A stretch of 64,000 nucleotides of DNA from Anniella stebbinsi (lineage: Eukaryota > Chordata > Lepidosauria > Squamata > Anniellidae): positions 297,544,654 to 297,608,653 of the forward strand of contig JARDYH010000001.1 in NCBI GenBank assembly GCA_029215795.1. The letters run 5' to 3'. Shown one piece after another: positions 43,670 through 58,600 of this stretch (positions are counted from its first letter, which is position 1; the number at the start of each line of letters is the position of its first letter). Position numbers and translations under genes: made by a program. Under the pieces are notes generated by a model. It was not told where the DNA came from and did no database searches. It saw only the letters and a list, made by a program, of their open reading frames with translations.

Positions 43670-46600
43670 GTGAGGTGTAGCCCGTGACTATTTGGACTAA
43701 CTTTTCTATGATATATAATAGCTTTTACCTAGGTGTGGCTACAGATGCTGTTGATGTATTTGTGTAATGCACTGTTTTTCATTTGGGGGAGATATATGCA
43801 GGAAATGTGCTTCCTTCCTCATAGCTTGGAATCCCCCATCATAATCTAATCAGCCTTGTAAATAAGCCCATCAATGTTACTCGCCTGCTGGGAGCTGGCA
43901 GAGGAAGGATAGAGAGCTGCATTTCTATGTTTGGACCAGAGGAAGGGGCTTCCCTTCTTTAGTAGCCTGTTTGGTTTCTATATTGCACACAGAAGACTGG
44001 TGGAGTTCTCTATCTCTCTTCTGTCAGCCTGCTCACTCGCCCACATGTAATTAATTCCTGGTCACCCCTATGTATGTGTTCATGTGAAGCATATGCAGTC
44101 ATTTCATCATCATTGTGGCTGAGCGTAAAATGGGTGAGGAACCATCCAAATATTGTTGGACTGCAACTCCCATCAGTCCCAGCCAGCTTGGCCAGTGGCC
44201 AGGGGTGTTGTGAATTAGAGTCCAGCATCTGGAGGGCCACATATTCCCCACTCCAGCCTAAAAGCATAGTTGTATTTATGGAAATCTATCTGCATGTTGT
44301 TGGTTCATATAGGAAAAATGCCTTATGATTGTAGGTAAACGTGCACAATCACCTGAGAAAATTTCAGCGGCAGAAATAATTTTTGGAGTTGGGCCTTTTC
44401 CTGTAAATGGCTCCAGTGCATGGTTCACCCAGTAAATGATCTGTGAGTTCCTGATGCTTTAGCATTGTTGAAGTTAACTTGTGGATGGTGTCCCATCTAG
44501 GCACTGGTCCTATCTATAACACAAGTTACCATCAGTAATCCTCACAGCATCAGATCTGAAAACTATTCTGTAGAAGATGTCCCTCAGGGTTCCATCTTAT
44601 CCCCATGTTACTTAATCTATTATTATTATTTATTTAATAATAATAATAATAATAATATATTTATTTATTTATAACCCACCTCTTCCAGGGTTGGGACTCA
44701 AAGTGGTTCACAAAGTTAAAACATGTACAATTAAAACATATAAATATAAGTTTGCGAAAGTTAAAATAGAATTAAACCTACAGTCAAATTAAAACATTTA
44801 AAAAATTTAAAAGCAGTAGCAAATTTTAAAAACAAAACCATACATTAACATAGGTCCAGCGTATTTCAAAAAGCCTGCTGGAATAAAAAAGTTTTTGCCT
44901 GCCTCCGGAAGTGCAGCACAGAGGGAGCCAGTCTGGAAAGATGGTCTTTTGGGGTTCGGTGCCACCAGTATGCTGATGACACCCAACTCTGTCTTTGGTT
45001 CTAAATCGTTGCCTGGTGTCAGTAATGGACTGGATGAGGACAACCAAATTGAAGCTTAATCCAACCAACGCAGAGGCAGATCAGGGAATAGGGATTCAGC
45101 CTGAGCTGGATGGTGTTGCACTCCCCCTGAAGACTCAGGCTTGCAGTTTGGGTGTACTCTTGAATTTGACCCTGAACCTGGATGCCCAGGTCTCTGCAGT
45201 CTCCTGGAATGTGGTTGCACATCTGAGGAGCCAACTGCCCATGTTTCTTGAGACATCTGATCTGGCCGCTGTCACACATGCCTTAGTTATATTCTGAGAG
45301 GAAGTCCTCTCAGACAATGTTGGATTTCACCCTTGGCAAAACTGAACGAGAAAAATACTGCTTTAATTGTTTGGCAAGTCTTTTAAGAGACATCTTTGAG
45401 AAATTTGCTTTGGGTTAAAAACACATCTCCCCAGGCCCAAAGTTTTTGTCCTGAGTGTTGTTTATGTTGTCTTTTTTCATGTCCCATACTCTTGACTTGC
45501 AGAGCAAGCAGAGATTCTACATCGACCTTCCCAAATCCTGGTGCTCACCAAGTGTGTTGGACTGGACCTCCTAGCATTCCTCAATCAGCCATGCTGGCTC
45601 TGAGCATCCCCCATGCTGACTGGGGAGTGCTGGGGGTTACAATCCAGCACTTCTGGAGGGCCCCGCCTTGGGGAAGGCTGTTCTATGACAAAGTTCTACC
45701 ATTTCTGCCAAGATGGAAACCTAGACAGAACATAAGTAAAATTCTAGCCTGTGAAGTTTTTCCAATTGGATTCCCTGATGTTTTCCTTGCCTTACTACAG
45801 AACGAATAATCAGTTTCTTTATTGTCATTTGACAGGTGGTCATACTCCATCATATGCTGTCTAAAGCAGCTGTGAAGGCTAGGCCATCAGTATTATGGTG
45901 TTATAAGAAAGAGCTGGGGTTTAGCAGGTAAAAACGTTTACATGTCCTCTTTTTTTCCTTTGTCTTTTCTTTAAGATTATAAACTCCCTGCACACATTTT
46001 TAGATTATAAATCCCTTGCATGCATTTTTATTGTTTTGCTAGTTGTTAGCAAGTATGCCTCTATTTCAAGGCGGCGGGGGGGGGGAGTAATTACACCTTT
46101 CAGATTATTGGCATAAATATAGAACAGGCCTGGGAATAGTTTTGATGCTTACTTCTGCTATTTCTGGTTTAAGACAGACATTACCTCTTTCCTGTCTTAG
46201 ATAGAAAAAAATCCTACAACTCCCAGCATTCCCCAGCCAGCATGATTTTTCTTTTTTCACTCTGTCTAAACATGCATTGGATTCCATCTTCAACTTCTCA
46301 TCGTGTTGTTTAGAAATATCAGTACTTCCTTTATTGCACAGCCAATTTCTACCTTGCTGACTTATGCTTGGAATTCCCTTCCAGAGCACTTATGCGCCCC
46401 CCCTTCAAACCTCCTCTCAAACCCACTCTTTCCATTAAGCTATTGTTTTTTTCAATCTTCATCCCCAGTCACAAAGAAGTCTAAATATGTATAACTGCAC
46501 ATGCTCCCATCAGGTCTTCAATTTTGAGATTCGATAACACTTCTGATCAAAAAATTTATGGCGGCAACCCTTACCTGGGAGCAGCCCCATTGAACACCGT

Positions 46601-49600
46601 GGGACTTAACTCTGAATAAACATGCATGGGATTGCTCTGTAAGTTTGAACATTTCCCCAATGGGGCTGACTAATTTAATTTATTCCCACCTCCCTGCAGC
46701 CACCGTAAGAAAAGGATGAGACAGTTGCAGAAGAAGATCAAAACTGGAATGTTAGATCTGAAACAAGATGACCCCTTTGAGTTGTTCGTAGCAGCCACAA
46801 ATATTCGTTACTGTTATTACAATGAGACACACAAAATTCTTGGGAATACGTTTGGCATGTGCGTACTCCAGGTAGGAAGATGTTTGTTTGTTATTTAAAG
46901 TATTTGTATCTCACTCCTTTGCCAAATAGGATCCTGGGGGTTGTCTTCACAATGCCACGTTAGCGCTGCATCCCTCAAAACTCCTGCACTTTGCCTCCCC
47001 CAGTGTGGTATTGGGTAATCCCAACACCAAGGAAGGAGCGTAATGTTTCTGGGGAGCCATCCGGGGACCAGAGCCGCCTCCACCCTCTTCCTGGTGAAAG
47101 GTCGACCAATCGCAGGTCACCTTCCACCAAGCACCGCCCAGCCATGCCTCTGCTGCGACTCCAGAGTGAGATTTTGGGGCTGTCTTGACACCATCTTGCA
47201 TGTCCTCGCCTTGCTCTGGAGAAAAAAGTCAGGGTAAGTCTCTGACTTATTTTCTCCGCAGCTTCAGCAGAAAGCCCCGGGGTGGATGCCCAACTGTAGC
47301 AGCATCGTATAATAGATGCTGCGCCACTGCGCACCCAGCCCAGAACTTTCTGAGCATTTAGACAGCCCCCAAGAGTGGCTACATGCAATAAAAACAACAC
47401 AGTCCCTGCGCCAGATTTACAATTTGAAAATACATGACACAAAAAGGAAAAGGGATGGGAAGGGAGAGAATTAAAAAGCAAGTTGTCTTTCAGTGGGGCT
47501 GGTGGACTGGCCCTGAACAGACCTGCTTCGCATCTCCTTTTCCTTTGCTGTAACACGACTGCTCATCGTGACAGTTGAAGGAGGAGCCTGATGAAGATTG
47601 CAGATTTTGGAGACGCAACACACCTTGATTCAGGAAGATGTTCCAAATAGGAAAGTCTCTCTTTGCAAGTTGTTTGGGCAGTTTACACGCTCCTTACATG
47701 AGATTCATCTGAGTTGCCCATAGTGCAGCAGATATCTGTGCTCATAAAGTTAGGGTGATTTTTTTTTCTTTAACAAACCAAGATTTTCTATATTGCATTA
47801 CTAAAATAATCTATAATGAAACTTCTACAAAATACAGGTCATGTTTGGATCATCATATTTCGGCTTAATGCAGAATTCTCCAATTAACTATCATTTCCCT
47901 TTTTTTGTTTGAATCGGGAAGCTATGGTTACCAGCTTTGGAGCTACCCAGGATTTTAAACAATGTCTTGAAGCTGGTTTAAGATCCTGGCTTGTTCCAAA
48001 GCTGCCTTATGCCATAAATAACAATAGTTTCCTGGTTTGGACCAAAAGGAAATGATAATTAAATGGAAACTTCTACATTGTATTCCAGTATGCTATGAAG
48101 GGAGGAGCAGGGGACAGCATATGTGGGTTACTCATAACCCTTAATAAGACAATAAATGATCGTCTGAACCAGGCCATAGTGTTGGAGATTATTGTACGTG
48201 ACTAGTATGAAGACTAGTTTAGATTGGCATTATTTTTATACAAATAGAGTTGGTCAGTGTGTACTTGCCAATTAATGCAGATAAAACTGTCAATAAACAT
48301 CTCCAAGTGGATTAAATTGAGCAATGTTCTGTTTCCTCCTGTGTTATCATTGAACCATTTATTCTTTCCCCCACCCACCCCATCCCAAAAAGCAAGGAAG
48401 CAAATTTGTAAAAGCCCAAAAGGCTCTTAAGAGGTCTACATCAGCATATGGGGTGATTCAGCTCTGCAGCAACCCAGCAGGTAGAGGGAGGCATTCAAGC
48501 CTGCCTAAACCCAAATTGCTCAGGTTTCCTGGTTCCATCCTGCACTGGGGGAGGGAATGTGAGACCTTCCAGCACACAGTTAATGGTGAGAGGTGATGGG
48601 GCTTGCAGTCCAACAGCATTTGAAGGGTCACCTGTGCCCCAGCCCTGATCTAGCAAGTCTTTGACCCTGTTCAGATGACACACTAAGCCACAGTGGTTAA
48701 GCATTTTGAGCTAAACATTATGGCTTAGTGTGTCATGTGACCCATGACTTAGTGTGTCGTGTGAACCCTTCCTAACCATGGTGGCTTCATAGCCGCTGTT
48801 AAAAACGCTCACTAACCACTTGCTGCAAAAGGGGTTAGCAGCCTAACCATGGCTTAATGTGTTGTTTGAACAGAGTCTTTTTCTTGCATTGCATGTTATG
48901 CAAGAGCAAAGCCTGTGGTGTTGGGGCAATGGGGAGGTCCTTGCCATCATTTGTATCCTGGATGGTGCTGAGGGTATTGTTACTGTAGATGTACAGCTAA
49001 CCTGAAGGCACAACGTTGATTTTCTGCATCATCTTCTCCAGGACTTTGAAGCCCTGACGCCCAATCTGCTGGCTAGAACAGTGGAAACCGTGGAAGGTGG
49101 GGGCATAGTTGCGATCCTTCTGAGAACAATGAACTCCTTGAAGCAGCTCTACACCATGACCATGGTATAGCTACACGGAAGCTTTTATCCATGCTTAACA
49201 GGCAGCTGGCTTACTCTCTGTTGAGGAGGGGCCCAGAGTTGGGGGATCACAGGTTCTGCATGCAGAAAGTCCTGGGTTCAAGCTCTGGCATCTCCAGTTA
49301 GAAAAGCATGAGGTCACTTGCGAAGAGGAAGCCCTCTTACCTGCGATCCTGGCAAGCTGCTACCAGTCAGAATAGGCAATGCTAGATCAGGACATAGTCT
49401 GGTCTAGTACAAGACAACTTCTTACATTCCATTTTAAATGTACAACTTGTGCACACTTGACTTCATTTCAGTACCAAATTGCCACTAATCAGGGGCTTGA
49501 GGTAATCCTAGAGTTTCGTATGAGCTTTTCAGTCCTGGAATCCATTTATAAGTGCTGAGATGTGGCCCTGGGATTTAGTTATTTATGGCGCGTTCCTATT

Positions 49601-52600
49601 AGGATGTCCATCAGCCTCCGAAGTTGGAGGCTGACAGGTATTCCATGCAAAATGGGAGGAGCATGGAGGCGATCTTCTCCTCTACACTTCTCCTGCTCTA
49701 CTTTCTCTAGATGGGCTTTTTGGCCATCTAGCTGGGGCTTTGTGGAGCAGGAGGGAAGGAGGCCGGAGGATTCTTTATAAGACTGCCTCCCTGTCTCCTC
49801 CCACAGAACTGTCCCTTTTCTCTGAGGTCACTTTTACGAGCTTGGAAAGGCAGCTGGTGCAGTTCTCTTCACCTTGGCTGCAAGGGAGAGAGGGCGGGGA
49901 CATGGAGCTCAGATCGAGGAATCCGAGCTATCCTGTGCCCCCCAACACTGTCTGAGGAGCAGGTATAGGATTGCTGTCTTAATGCACTACTTAGCCGCCT
50001 CTCAAGACTTCAGCTTTCCCAAGGTGGCTTACAATATATCCATGGGAAGAATGGCTGGAACAAACTGTACCTCTGAACATGTGTAGAATGCCTTCTATAC
50101 CTTCTAGAGTTACCAGGAGTGGTGGTTTGTTGTTGTTGGTTTGTTTCTAGCAGGCTTTCTCTGCATGTAGCAGCTATGAAACAGCAATCCAGCAGGCGGT
50201 GTTTTTCTTAGCCTGGAGATATGGCCTCCTGAGGACTCCCAGAGGGCCAGATTGGGACCTCTGGAGGGCCGGATTTGGTTCCTGGGTTTGAAGTACTGCA
50301 CCCCTGATTTAGAGCCTTCTTTTGAATGTGCAAATAAAGACTCAGGGTAGGAAATGCAAAATGGGAAGTAGCCTTTACTACTCCAGAGCAGCCTTCCTCA
50401 ATCTGGTGCCTTCCAGATGTTTGGAGTTGCAGCCCCAGCCAGCACAGCAAATGGTCAATTGGAGTTGTAGTGCAAAACATCTGAAGAGCAGCCAGATTGG
50501 GGAAGGCTGCTCCAGAGTAAGAAAACAATGGGAATTAGGAGAGATAAACAGTGTGATTCTTGGCAGCTCAGCCCATTGACCTCTGAATGTCATTAGCTTC
50601 AAGACAATCCTTCAAGTTTCATCCAAATAACTCTTGCTTTTCCAGGATGTGCACTCTCGCTACCGGACAGAGGCGCATCAGGACGTGGTAGGCAGATTTA
50701 ATGAAAGGTAAGTCATGTAATTATTTTGAGCACCCAAACTAGCAAGGGTACACCTTCATGGAAAGTCTGCCTGCCTGCCTGCCTGGTTAAGGGAACTGTT
50801 CATTGGACCGTAGGGTCAGAGAAGCAATTCCACATCAGCTAAAACCTTTGAGGAATTGCGTAGCCAAGCGTAACGATGATCATAAAGGTGAAGGTCTTTA
50901 TAAGGACGAGCACCGCTAAACGTAGACTACCTAAGTCAATGGATGCTAAATGCATTTTTGTAATTGAAATGTGAGATTTTCTCATAGTGCATTTGTTATT
51001 GTTGCGCTGTGTTGGTTTCTTGTGTTCAAGAGGTCACCCGTGGGACTGAATAATCTGTAGTTAAGAAGTGCACAACTAGTTCTTCAGCAGACAAGTCATG
51101 ATTCTATAGGGATGGCTGTGCACAGACTCCAAAGGAAATAGGAGCTAATTCTCAGTAATAACATTTCTGCTCCTTAGGTTCACCTAGTCCAGCCTCTCCC
51201 AACCTGGTACCCTTTAGGTGTGATGGACTGCAACTCCCATTATCCCCTGCCAGCATGACCAGTGGCTCTGCTGTCTGGGGATCATGGGAGTTGCCACTCA
51301 ACCCATCTGGAGGGCGGGGCGGGGGGGGGAGGCTGACTTAGACAGTAATGCTGCCAAATCCGTTTCAGTAGTGATGTCGGTACTATATTCTCTTGTCACA
51401 TTGCCCAGGTTCATTCTCTCTCTGTCCTCTTGCAAGACCTGCATGGTAGTTGACGATCAGCTTAACATCCTCCCAATCTCTAGCCATGTTGCAAACATAT
51501 CTACTCTCCCACCCCGGTCTCAGGTAAGCACCCTTTTGATCAAAGTTGAGACTTTTAAATGAAAACCCATACAAGGACCCCTTTGGCTTCCTTTTGTGCT
51601 GCTCTAAAAGGCACCTGTTTTGGTGTCTGTTTGAAGATGTATCTGTTTACCCAAGCATTTGTTAGATTTTCTGTTTTATGGTGGGTTTTTAAACTCAGTT
51701 TCAGTTGTTGTTTTAACTAATATTGTACGCTTCCCTGGAATTTGTTAACGAAGGGCAGTCTATAAATATTTGTAATAAGAGTGCTAACTGGGACTGGGTG
51801 ATAGGTGCACATCCTGCCAGTGCTCTGTCATCTTCATTGGCTCCTAACCTGTTTACAGGCCCAGTTCATGGTGCTGATTTTGACATTTCAGGCCTTTCAC
51901 AACTTTGCCTCTCCCAGACCTTGAGATCTTCTTGGAAGGTCCTGCTCACCCCTGCCGAGTGAGGAGCGGCAGGTGGCTATGGGAGAGAAGGCCTTTTTAG
52001 TGGTGGCACTTTGGCCCCTCCTGAGAGAGGCTTGCCTGATGCCATTATTGGTTTCATTTGGTGCCTAGCAAAGACCTTTATATTTTCCCAGGCCTTTGAA
52101 TCTGTCTTAGCTTTAAGCTGTTCTTAACTGCAGTTTTTATGCTCTATTTTCTTGTTGAATGCATTTCTTGTTATGAACTGCTCTTTGTTATGAAAACTTT
52201 ATTATAGGATAGCCTATAAATGCTGCAAGTAAAGAGCAATTTATTTACATTTTGTTTTCTTACTCATGCCATAATCCTTAATTTTTAACATCGTGTTTGG
52301 GCTGCTGCAGTAGAAATAAAATCGACACTTTTTCCAGAACTGTTTTTTTGCAGTTATGGCCTGCTCCCTATTAATTGTCTTCATAGACAGCTGTACTAGT
52401 GACATTAAGTTGAGATTGACATTATTCCAGTTACTTGATGATGATGGTAATTTGTTAAAGCCGCTAGTCTGTCTGTTTTGATGATTATTCAAAGTTGTAG
52501 TTGTACTCCTGAAATAGATAATTGATTTTGGATCATCTAGGTTTTGCTTACTTAGCGTACTTGCAGACACTTTAAATTTTAAGATTTTGAGAGAGGATGC

Positions 52601-55600
52601 AGCACTGTTCTTATGATGCCTATCCCTTAAGTTTGATCAACATAGGCTGGTTCGAGGCTGCAGTAAAAATGTTCACTTGCAGAACCTCTGTTGAAATGAA
52701 CCTCCCATGGATTGTGTCCAATCTTTACATTAAAGGTGGCAGCTGTATTTTGATTTAGGCAACTCTTCTCTTGCTCATAGGAGGATAGCCTGAGTCCTCA
52801 GGATATGGAGCTGAAGGAACTAAAGGAGAGCCTCCAAGATACACAGCCTGTAGGAGTGTTGGCTGATAGCTGTAAAACCCTGGACCAGGTGAGTATTTCA
52901 CTCAAACTGGCATGAGGTGGACATACTGGGTTGTAGCTATTTGAGTCCTCCACCCCTAGGCACTGGGCTTGTGAAGGTGAGGAGAAGCAGTATTTGAGGA
53001 GAAGAAACATCATTAGCCATTGGAGATTTTCCTTCTCCCTCGATATGTATAGTTCCATGTATGAACCTGATGCCTAATAGAACATGTCAGCACCAAAGTG
53101 AATTTGCAGAGCTCCTATTAGCATCCTCCCTCTTCCTATTTTATTTTTATTTTCATTTTATCCTTTTTATTCTTTCCCTCTTATGGTCTTGTCCAGCCAA
53201 AATAATCTATCCTGGTTGCTTGTTCCTCACTGCTAGGCAAAAGCGGTTTTGAAATTCATTGAAGCCATTTCTGAAAAGACATTGAGAAGCACCGTGGCTT
53301 TAACAGCTGCCAGAGGACGTGGAAAATCAGCTGCCTTGGGATTGGCTATAGCTGGAGCAGTGGCTTTTGGGTAAGTTACTCCTGGGCATTTTAAAAAACA
53401 GATTTCTGTGGGGGTGGATTGTTCTGTTTAAAGTTAAACCTAATTTATAGCATTGGAATCTTCAAATAAGTTTGAAAAGAACTCAACTAGTAGTAGTGAA
53501 AAACACTCAGGTGAACTTATGATTGTTCTCTGAGTCCATATTATGAGGTAAAAATGGTGCAGTGATTGGGCTGTTAGCCTTGGATGTGGGAATCTTAAGT
53601 TCTAATCACTGTTCCTCTGTGAATCAAACTGAGAACCTGTGGGCCTAACCACCACCTGATGTTGTGAGACTAGAGTTACTTTATAACAGTGATATATTTT
53701 TAAAAAATCAATCAAATATTTTGAAGCTTTTACAGCGTGTTAAACAATTGCATCTACCATTTTGATAGATAAAAAGGTAATAAAAACTGTATCCTTCCCT
53801 CCCTCCTCTCTTTTTGTAGCTACTCCAACATTTTTGTCACATCTCCCAGTCCAGATAACCTTCACACTCTCTTTGAATTTATATTTAAAGGCTTCGATGC
53901 TCTACAGTATCAGGTAACGTGAACAGATATTGTCTGGTTCCACGGGATCCCGTCACGTGAGTGGAATGCAATTCTGCTCATGTGTGGTTCCCCCCACCCC
54001 AAATTTCCACCAGTTCTCCTGCAGCTGCAGCTGCGTATCTCACAGCATTTGGGGTGGGGGGAGGGGGGCAGAACCATTAGGAGCTGATGGGAAGATGGGA
54101 AATGATCTGTTGTGGGAGCATAATTCTGTCTGTGGTTCTCTGGATTAAATCCTAGCTGTGGAATAGTTTTGGAGACCTCTGAAACAATAACTAGATATGA
54201 GACATACAAAATAGCAGCCATGCACAACTGAATCTATAGGGTTGTATCCAATGGTGTCCAGTCGCCAAAGGAATCAACAGTGCTGCTGTAGTAGATTCCC
54301 CTTCCCCCCCCTCCCCGCACCTCCTGAATCTGATTTGGAGGGTTGTGGGACCCTTGGGCAGATTTGTGGGGGGAGGGGCACGGGGGTGCAAGGTGGAAGA
54401 GAGGAACGGAAAGTCAGCTTGCATGACATTAGGTGTCACCCATAGTGCTTCACAATAGTGTGACTGTTGACATTTATAAACCAAAAATGTTATGAAATTA
54501 GATCTTCATATTTAATGTGACAGATCTCAATCAATTATACATTTATCCACAATCCTAATTGTTACAAATGCAATAGATTAAGAAACTCTGCATAGGATTT
54601 TACTGTCAGCCAGTTGAAACAAGTTTTATGGCATGTTTTTTGTATCACAGAAGATATGGCTGGTTTCTCAGCTAGGAAACACAGAGGGATGGCTTTATGA
54701 TTTGAAAGATCATTTTCAATTAATTGCCTGAATAGGTAAACCCTTCTGGGTGTATGCTTGTAGAAAGTAGCAGCAATGTTTGGATGAAATATTAATATTG
54801 CTGGTCCTGCAATTAATCCATAGAGTGCTTCCAGACATACAAGCCATGCTTGTGTTCAGCACTCTGTAGACATCAAACATTTAGTGGAGCCATGACAGTT
54901 GTGCTTTTCTGACCACTTCCAGAGCTTGCTGTAATGTATAAAACAGCCTTCCCCAACCTGGCACCTTCCAGATGTGTTGGATTACAACTCCCTTTGTGCT
55001 GGCTAGGGCATGCTGGGAATTGTACTGCAACACATCTGGAGGACCCAAGGTTGGGGAAGGCTGGTATAAAATGGTGCAGATATATGTACATTACAACATG
55101 CATATGTCATATAATACTTGATTAATTAACACCAGTGTGTGTGTCTGTGTGTGAAGTTTGCATATACTGGGGCCTTCCCATGTAGGAATCTTTATGTGAT
55201 GCTTACAAATTACAGGGAAGATGTAGGGTATAACAAGCAGGTGAAATCCTGCTGCCCCACCATGCACAGCTTGTACAAACTGTAGGTAGTAGTTAAAATA
55301 GGAGTTGGAAAGAGAACATTCTTTTGCTTTAAGAAAAATGTATTCATGTGCATTCGTGTGCTAGTTCATGTTTTATTTGGTTCTCATATTGCTTCTTATG
55401 TTTGTTGTTTTCAGGAACACTTGGATTATGAGATTATTCAGTCTCTCAACCCTGAATTTAGCAAAGCAGTCGTCAGAGTGAATGTGTTCAGAGAGCATAG
55501 ACAGACTATTCAGGTAGCTAATACTTGATTTTAAAAAGTCTTCCTTCTGTTTTCCCTTCAGCATATGTGGGCTAGTCCTGGGATACTCCAAGGGCTATAA

Positions 55601-58600
55601 CGTATTTGCAAAAAACTTGGCCAACTGGGCCGGGGTGTTTATCCCCAGCCAGATTAGATTTACAATGGTAAAATCTCCCTCTTCAGTGATTTCTGCATAT
55701 TTTGGAAACTGCAAGATACTGGCTCAATTCGGACGACACGATAGTCAGTGGTGGGTTGACTAACCCCAACCCTCACGCTATCCCTAGGGGGCACTCCCCA
55801 CACAACATGGTAATATATAATCAACTATGGTGTGGATGAGGATCAGCGCTGAGTTGACTATGGCAGCATTCGGATGACACAATAGTCAAAACAACTGACG
55901 ATTGTTTCCCCCACACCAGTTGTTTATTGTGTCATCTGAATTGAGCCGCTGTGTTGCATTCGTGGCCGGCTTTCTGTGCCCTTTTGTTTAAACAGATGTG
56001 GAAGAATGTGCAAACTGCCTGTAGCCCCCAGGGTGCTGTTTCTTGTTCTTTTCTCGCAGAGGTGGCAAAGCATAATACATAATGTAAAATGTAGCTGTTC
56101 TATACTACAGTTACCTAAAGCTATCTGGTTAATTTGTGGCAGAGGGCAAGATTTTGGCTGGGGATTTCTAGCTCATACTGCTCTGTGAGTCCCTCTCTTA
56201 ACCTCTATACTTTACTGGCTCCAATGTCAAGGTGAAATCAATATAGCTGTGAATTCTGTCATCTGCTTGTCTAGAATTGGTCCAGAAAGGTGGCTTGTAA
56301 ATTCTTAAAATATATGGAATAGCCACTGATACCTGCTTCTAGTTTCCTGCGATAGATGTCAAGCTGTTCAGTGACTCATTCACACATCATGCTAAGCTTG
56401 CAATCCTAGCTTAATTAACCAGGATATGCACAAGTAGCATACATCCACATGCAGCTTGTTCCTTACCTTTGTACGAGGGGTAAAATAAACCAGGATTCAG
56501 GCACCAGGGTTTAAACCTTGGCCTCCAATCCTGGCTTGTTCAGAAGCACTTAACCGTAGTTCCTGATTTGCATGTCTTTGACCCTGTTCAGACAACACAC
56601 TAAGCCATGGAGGTTTAACACTTTGAGCTAAACATTATGGCTTAGCGTGTCATGTGAACCACGATTTAGTGTGTTGTATGAACCATTCCTAATTATTGTG
56701 GCTACATAACCATGGTTTAAACATGTTCACTATCCATTTGCTGCAAAAGGGTTAGCAGCCTAAACATGGCTTAGCATGTTGTCTGAACTGGCCCAAAATT
56801 TATTTATAGCATATTTACCCTGCTCTTCAGCCAAAAAAAGGCTTCCAGCGTGGCTTACAAAGATTAATAATAAGACAGTCCTTACCCTCAGGCTTACTGT
56901 CTAAAAAACACGACAGAAAAGGAAAAGGGGTAAGGAGAGAGGGAGGGACAAAAGGAAAGAGACATCAGTTCATTCTAAAGTCTTTATAGGTGTTCTTTCT
57001 GGCAGGGAAGGGTGAAACAAACTCCCTGCAGCTGCTTCTTCTCTGGCTGATGTGTGTCGCCCTCCTTGCTGTGATGTTCTTCCTGGGAGGAAGAGAGTGG
57101 AGCTTTTTAGTAGCTTTTGGTTCTCTGGCTGATGGGTGAGACCAGAGTCTGCAGTCCCAGGGAATAGTCAGTTGGAGCTCTGTGTTCCTTCTGGCAGGGA
57201 GAGGTGAAGCAAGGTCCTGCAGCTGCTTCCTCAAGGGAAGCTATGCTTAAGTTCTGAGTCCTGACTTGCTTTGCCGCTCAAACTAAAGTAGGAGAGAAGT
57301 GGCAGAAAATAGATTGCAAGCTTCTGCATATTGCTCATGCATATAAACCAGGATTTTTGACTTCCTGTTATGTGCGAATGCCACCAGTGTGATGTTATTA
57401 GATTGTGCCTGTGAGTTGAAGTTTCCCTCCCTTCTAGAACTTCAGAGACCCTTTAAATTATGTTCTTGTTCTTGTTATTCCTGTCCTTTGTTGTTGCATT
57501 TAACTCTTTCTTAAGATTGCTTACCTACTATTTGCTTCAGATGGAACCAAGCTAGAGAGGAAAGGTGTGTGAGCTATAGAGAGGAAAGGTGTGAGTTAGA
57601 GAGGAAAGGTGTGTGAGCTATAGAACTGTGTTTTCCTTTCAGGATGGTTTAGCTCTCAGTAGAGAATGTTCTTTTACTATTTTTTAAACCCACCACTTTC
57701 CTCCTTTCTTGGCAAGTATATCCACCCTGCTGATGCTGTGAAATTGGGGCAGGCTGAGCTTGTGGTGATCGATGAAGCTGCTGCTATCCCCCTGCCCCTG
57801 GTGAAAAACCTACTGGGCCCTTACTTGGTCTTCATGGCTTCTACAATCAATGGGTAAGTGGTTCATTCTAGCTAAGCATACATAAGCTGTTTGTCTTGAA
57901 TCTGCTGTAAGGATGTGACACTAAGGGCGCAATCCTATCAGATTCCCCCTTAATACTTGTCAACCTCCAAACCCAGAGGCTTACGAGTGTCCAGTGCAGA
58001 GCGAGAGGTGTGGCAGAGAAGACGATCCTTACCTCCGCTGCACCTCCTGCTCAGCATTTTAGCTAGACGGGCTTTTTTCACCCATCTAGCTGAGGTGTTG
58101 CAGAAACGTAAGATACATCTGTTTACACAGCACAGGGCGCAGCTGTTTGCAGTGCTCTTTTTGTATACTTTGTACAAAACTGAGGTGTTTATATTGGTGG
58201 GGCTGCAGTCCTATGTGCACTTTCCTGGAAGAATCTCTGCTAAACTGAGTGAGTCTTACTTCTGAGTAAACATCCATAGGATGGCTCTGACCATTTCATA
58301 AATATGCCAAATTTTGTATTCTCAACTATTTTTTAAAAAAACATTTTATGTTTTTAAAGCAGTAAAATAAGTTTTGGTTTGTCAGAAAAGTAAGTATTGC
58401 ATATATTTCAGTTTCCCCCGATATTTCTTTCCCCTGCCCTCAAAAAAACCCCATTTTTTTTCTCCTTTGGTTCAAAACTTCCAGAAATGTACAGGTCTGG
58501 AAAAGAACTTGGAGCTAACTTCTGCTTGTACAGTAAGATAAACAAAAGGGGTTTTCCTCATTCTTGTCTCTCTTCCCATTTGATTTGTGTTTTTAATAGC

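Noticed and set aside
46975..47556. 193-codon minus-strand open frame
   Set aside because: Lies across GC-rich repeat sequence inside a NAT10 intron, shows no recognisable domain, and overlaps other open frames on both strands. Treated as chance.
49228..49300. tRNA gene
   Set aside because: The B-box-like and anticodon-like parts are present but there is no intact cloverleaf, and the sequence continues into a SINE body.
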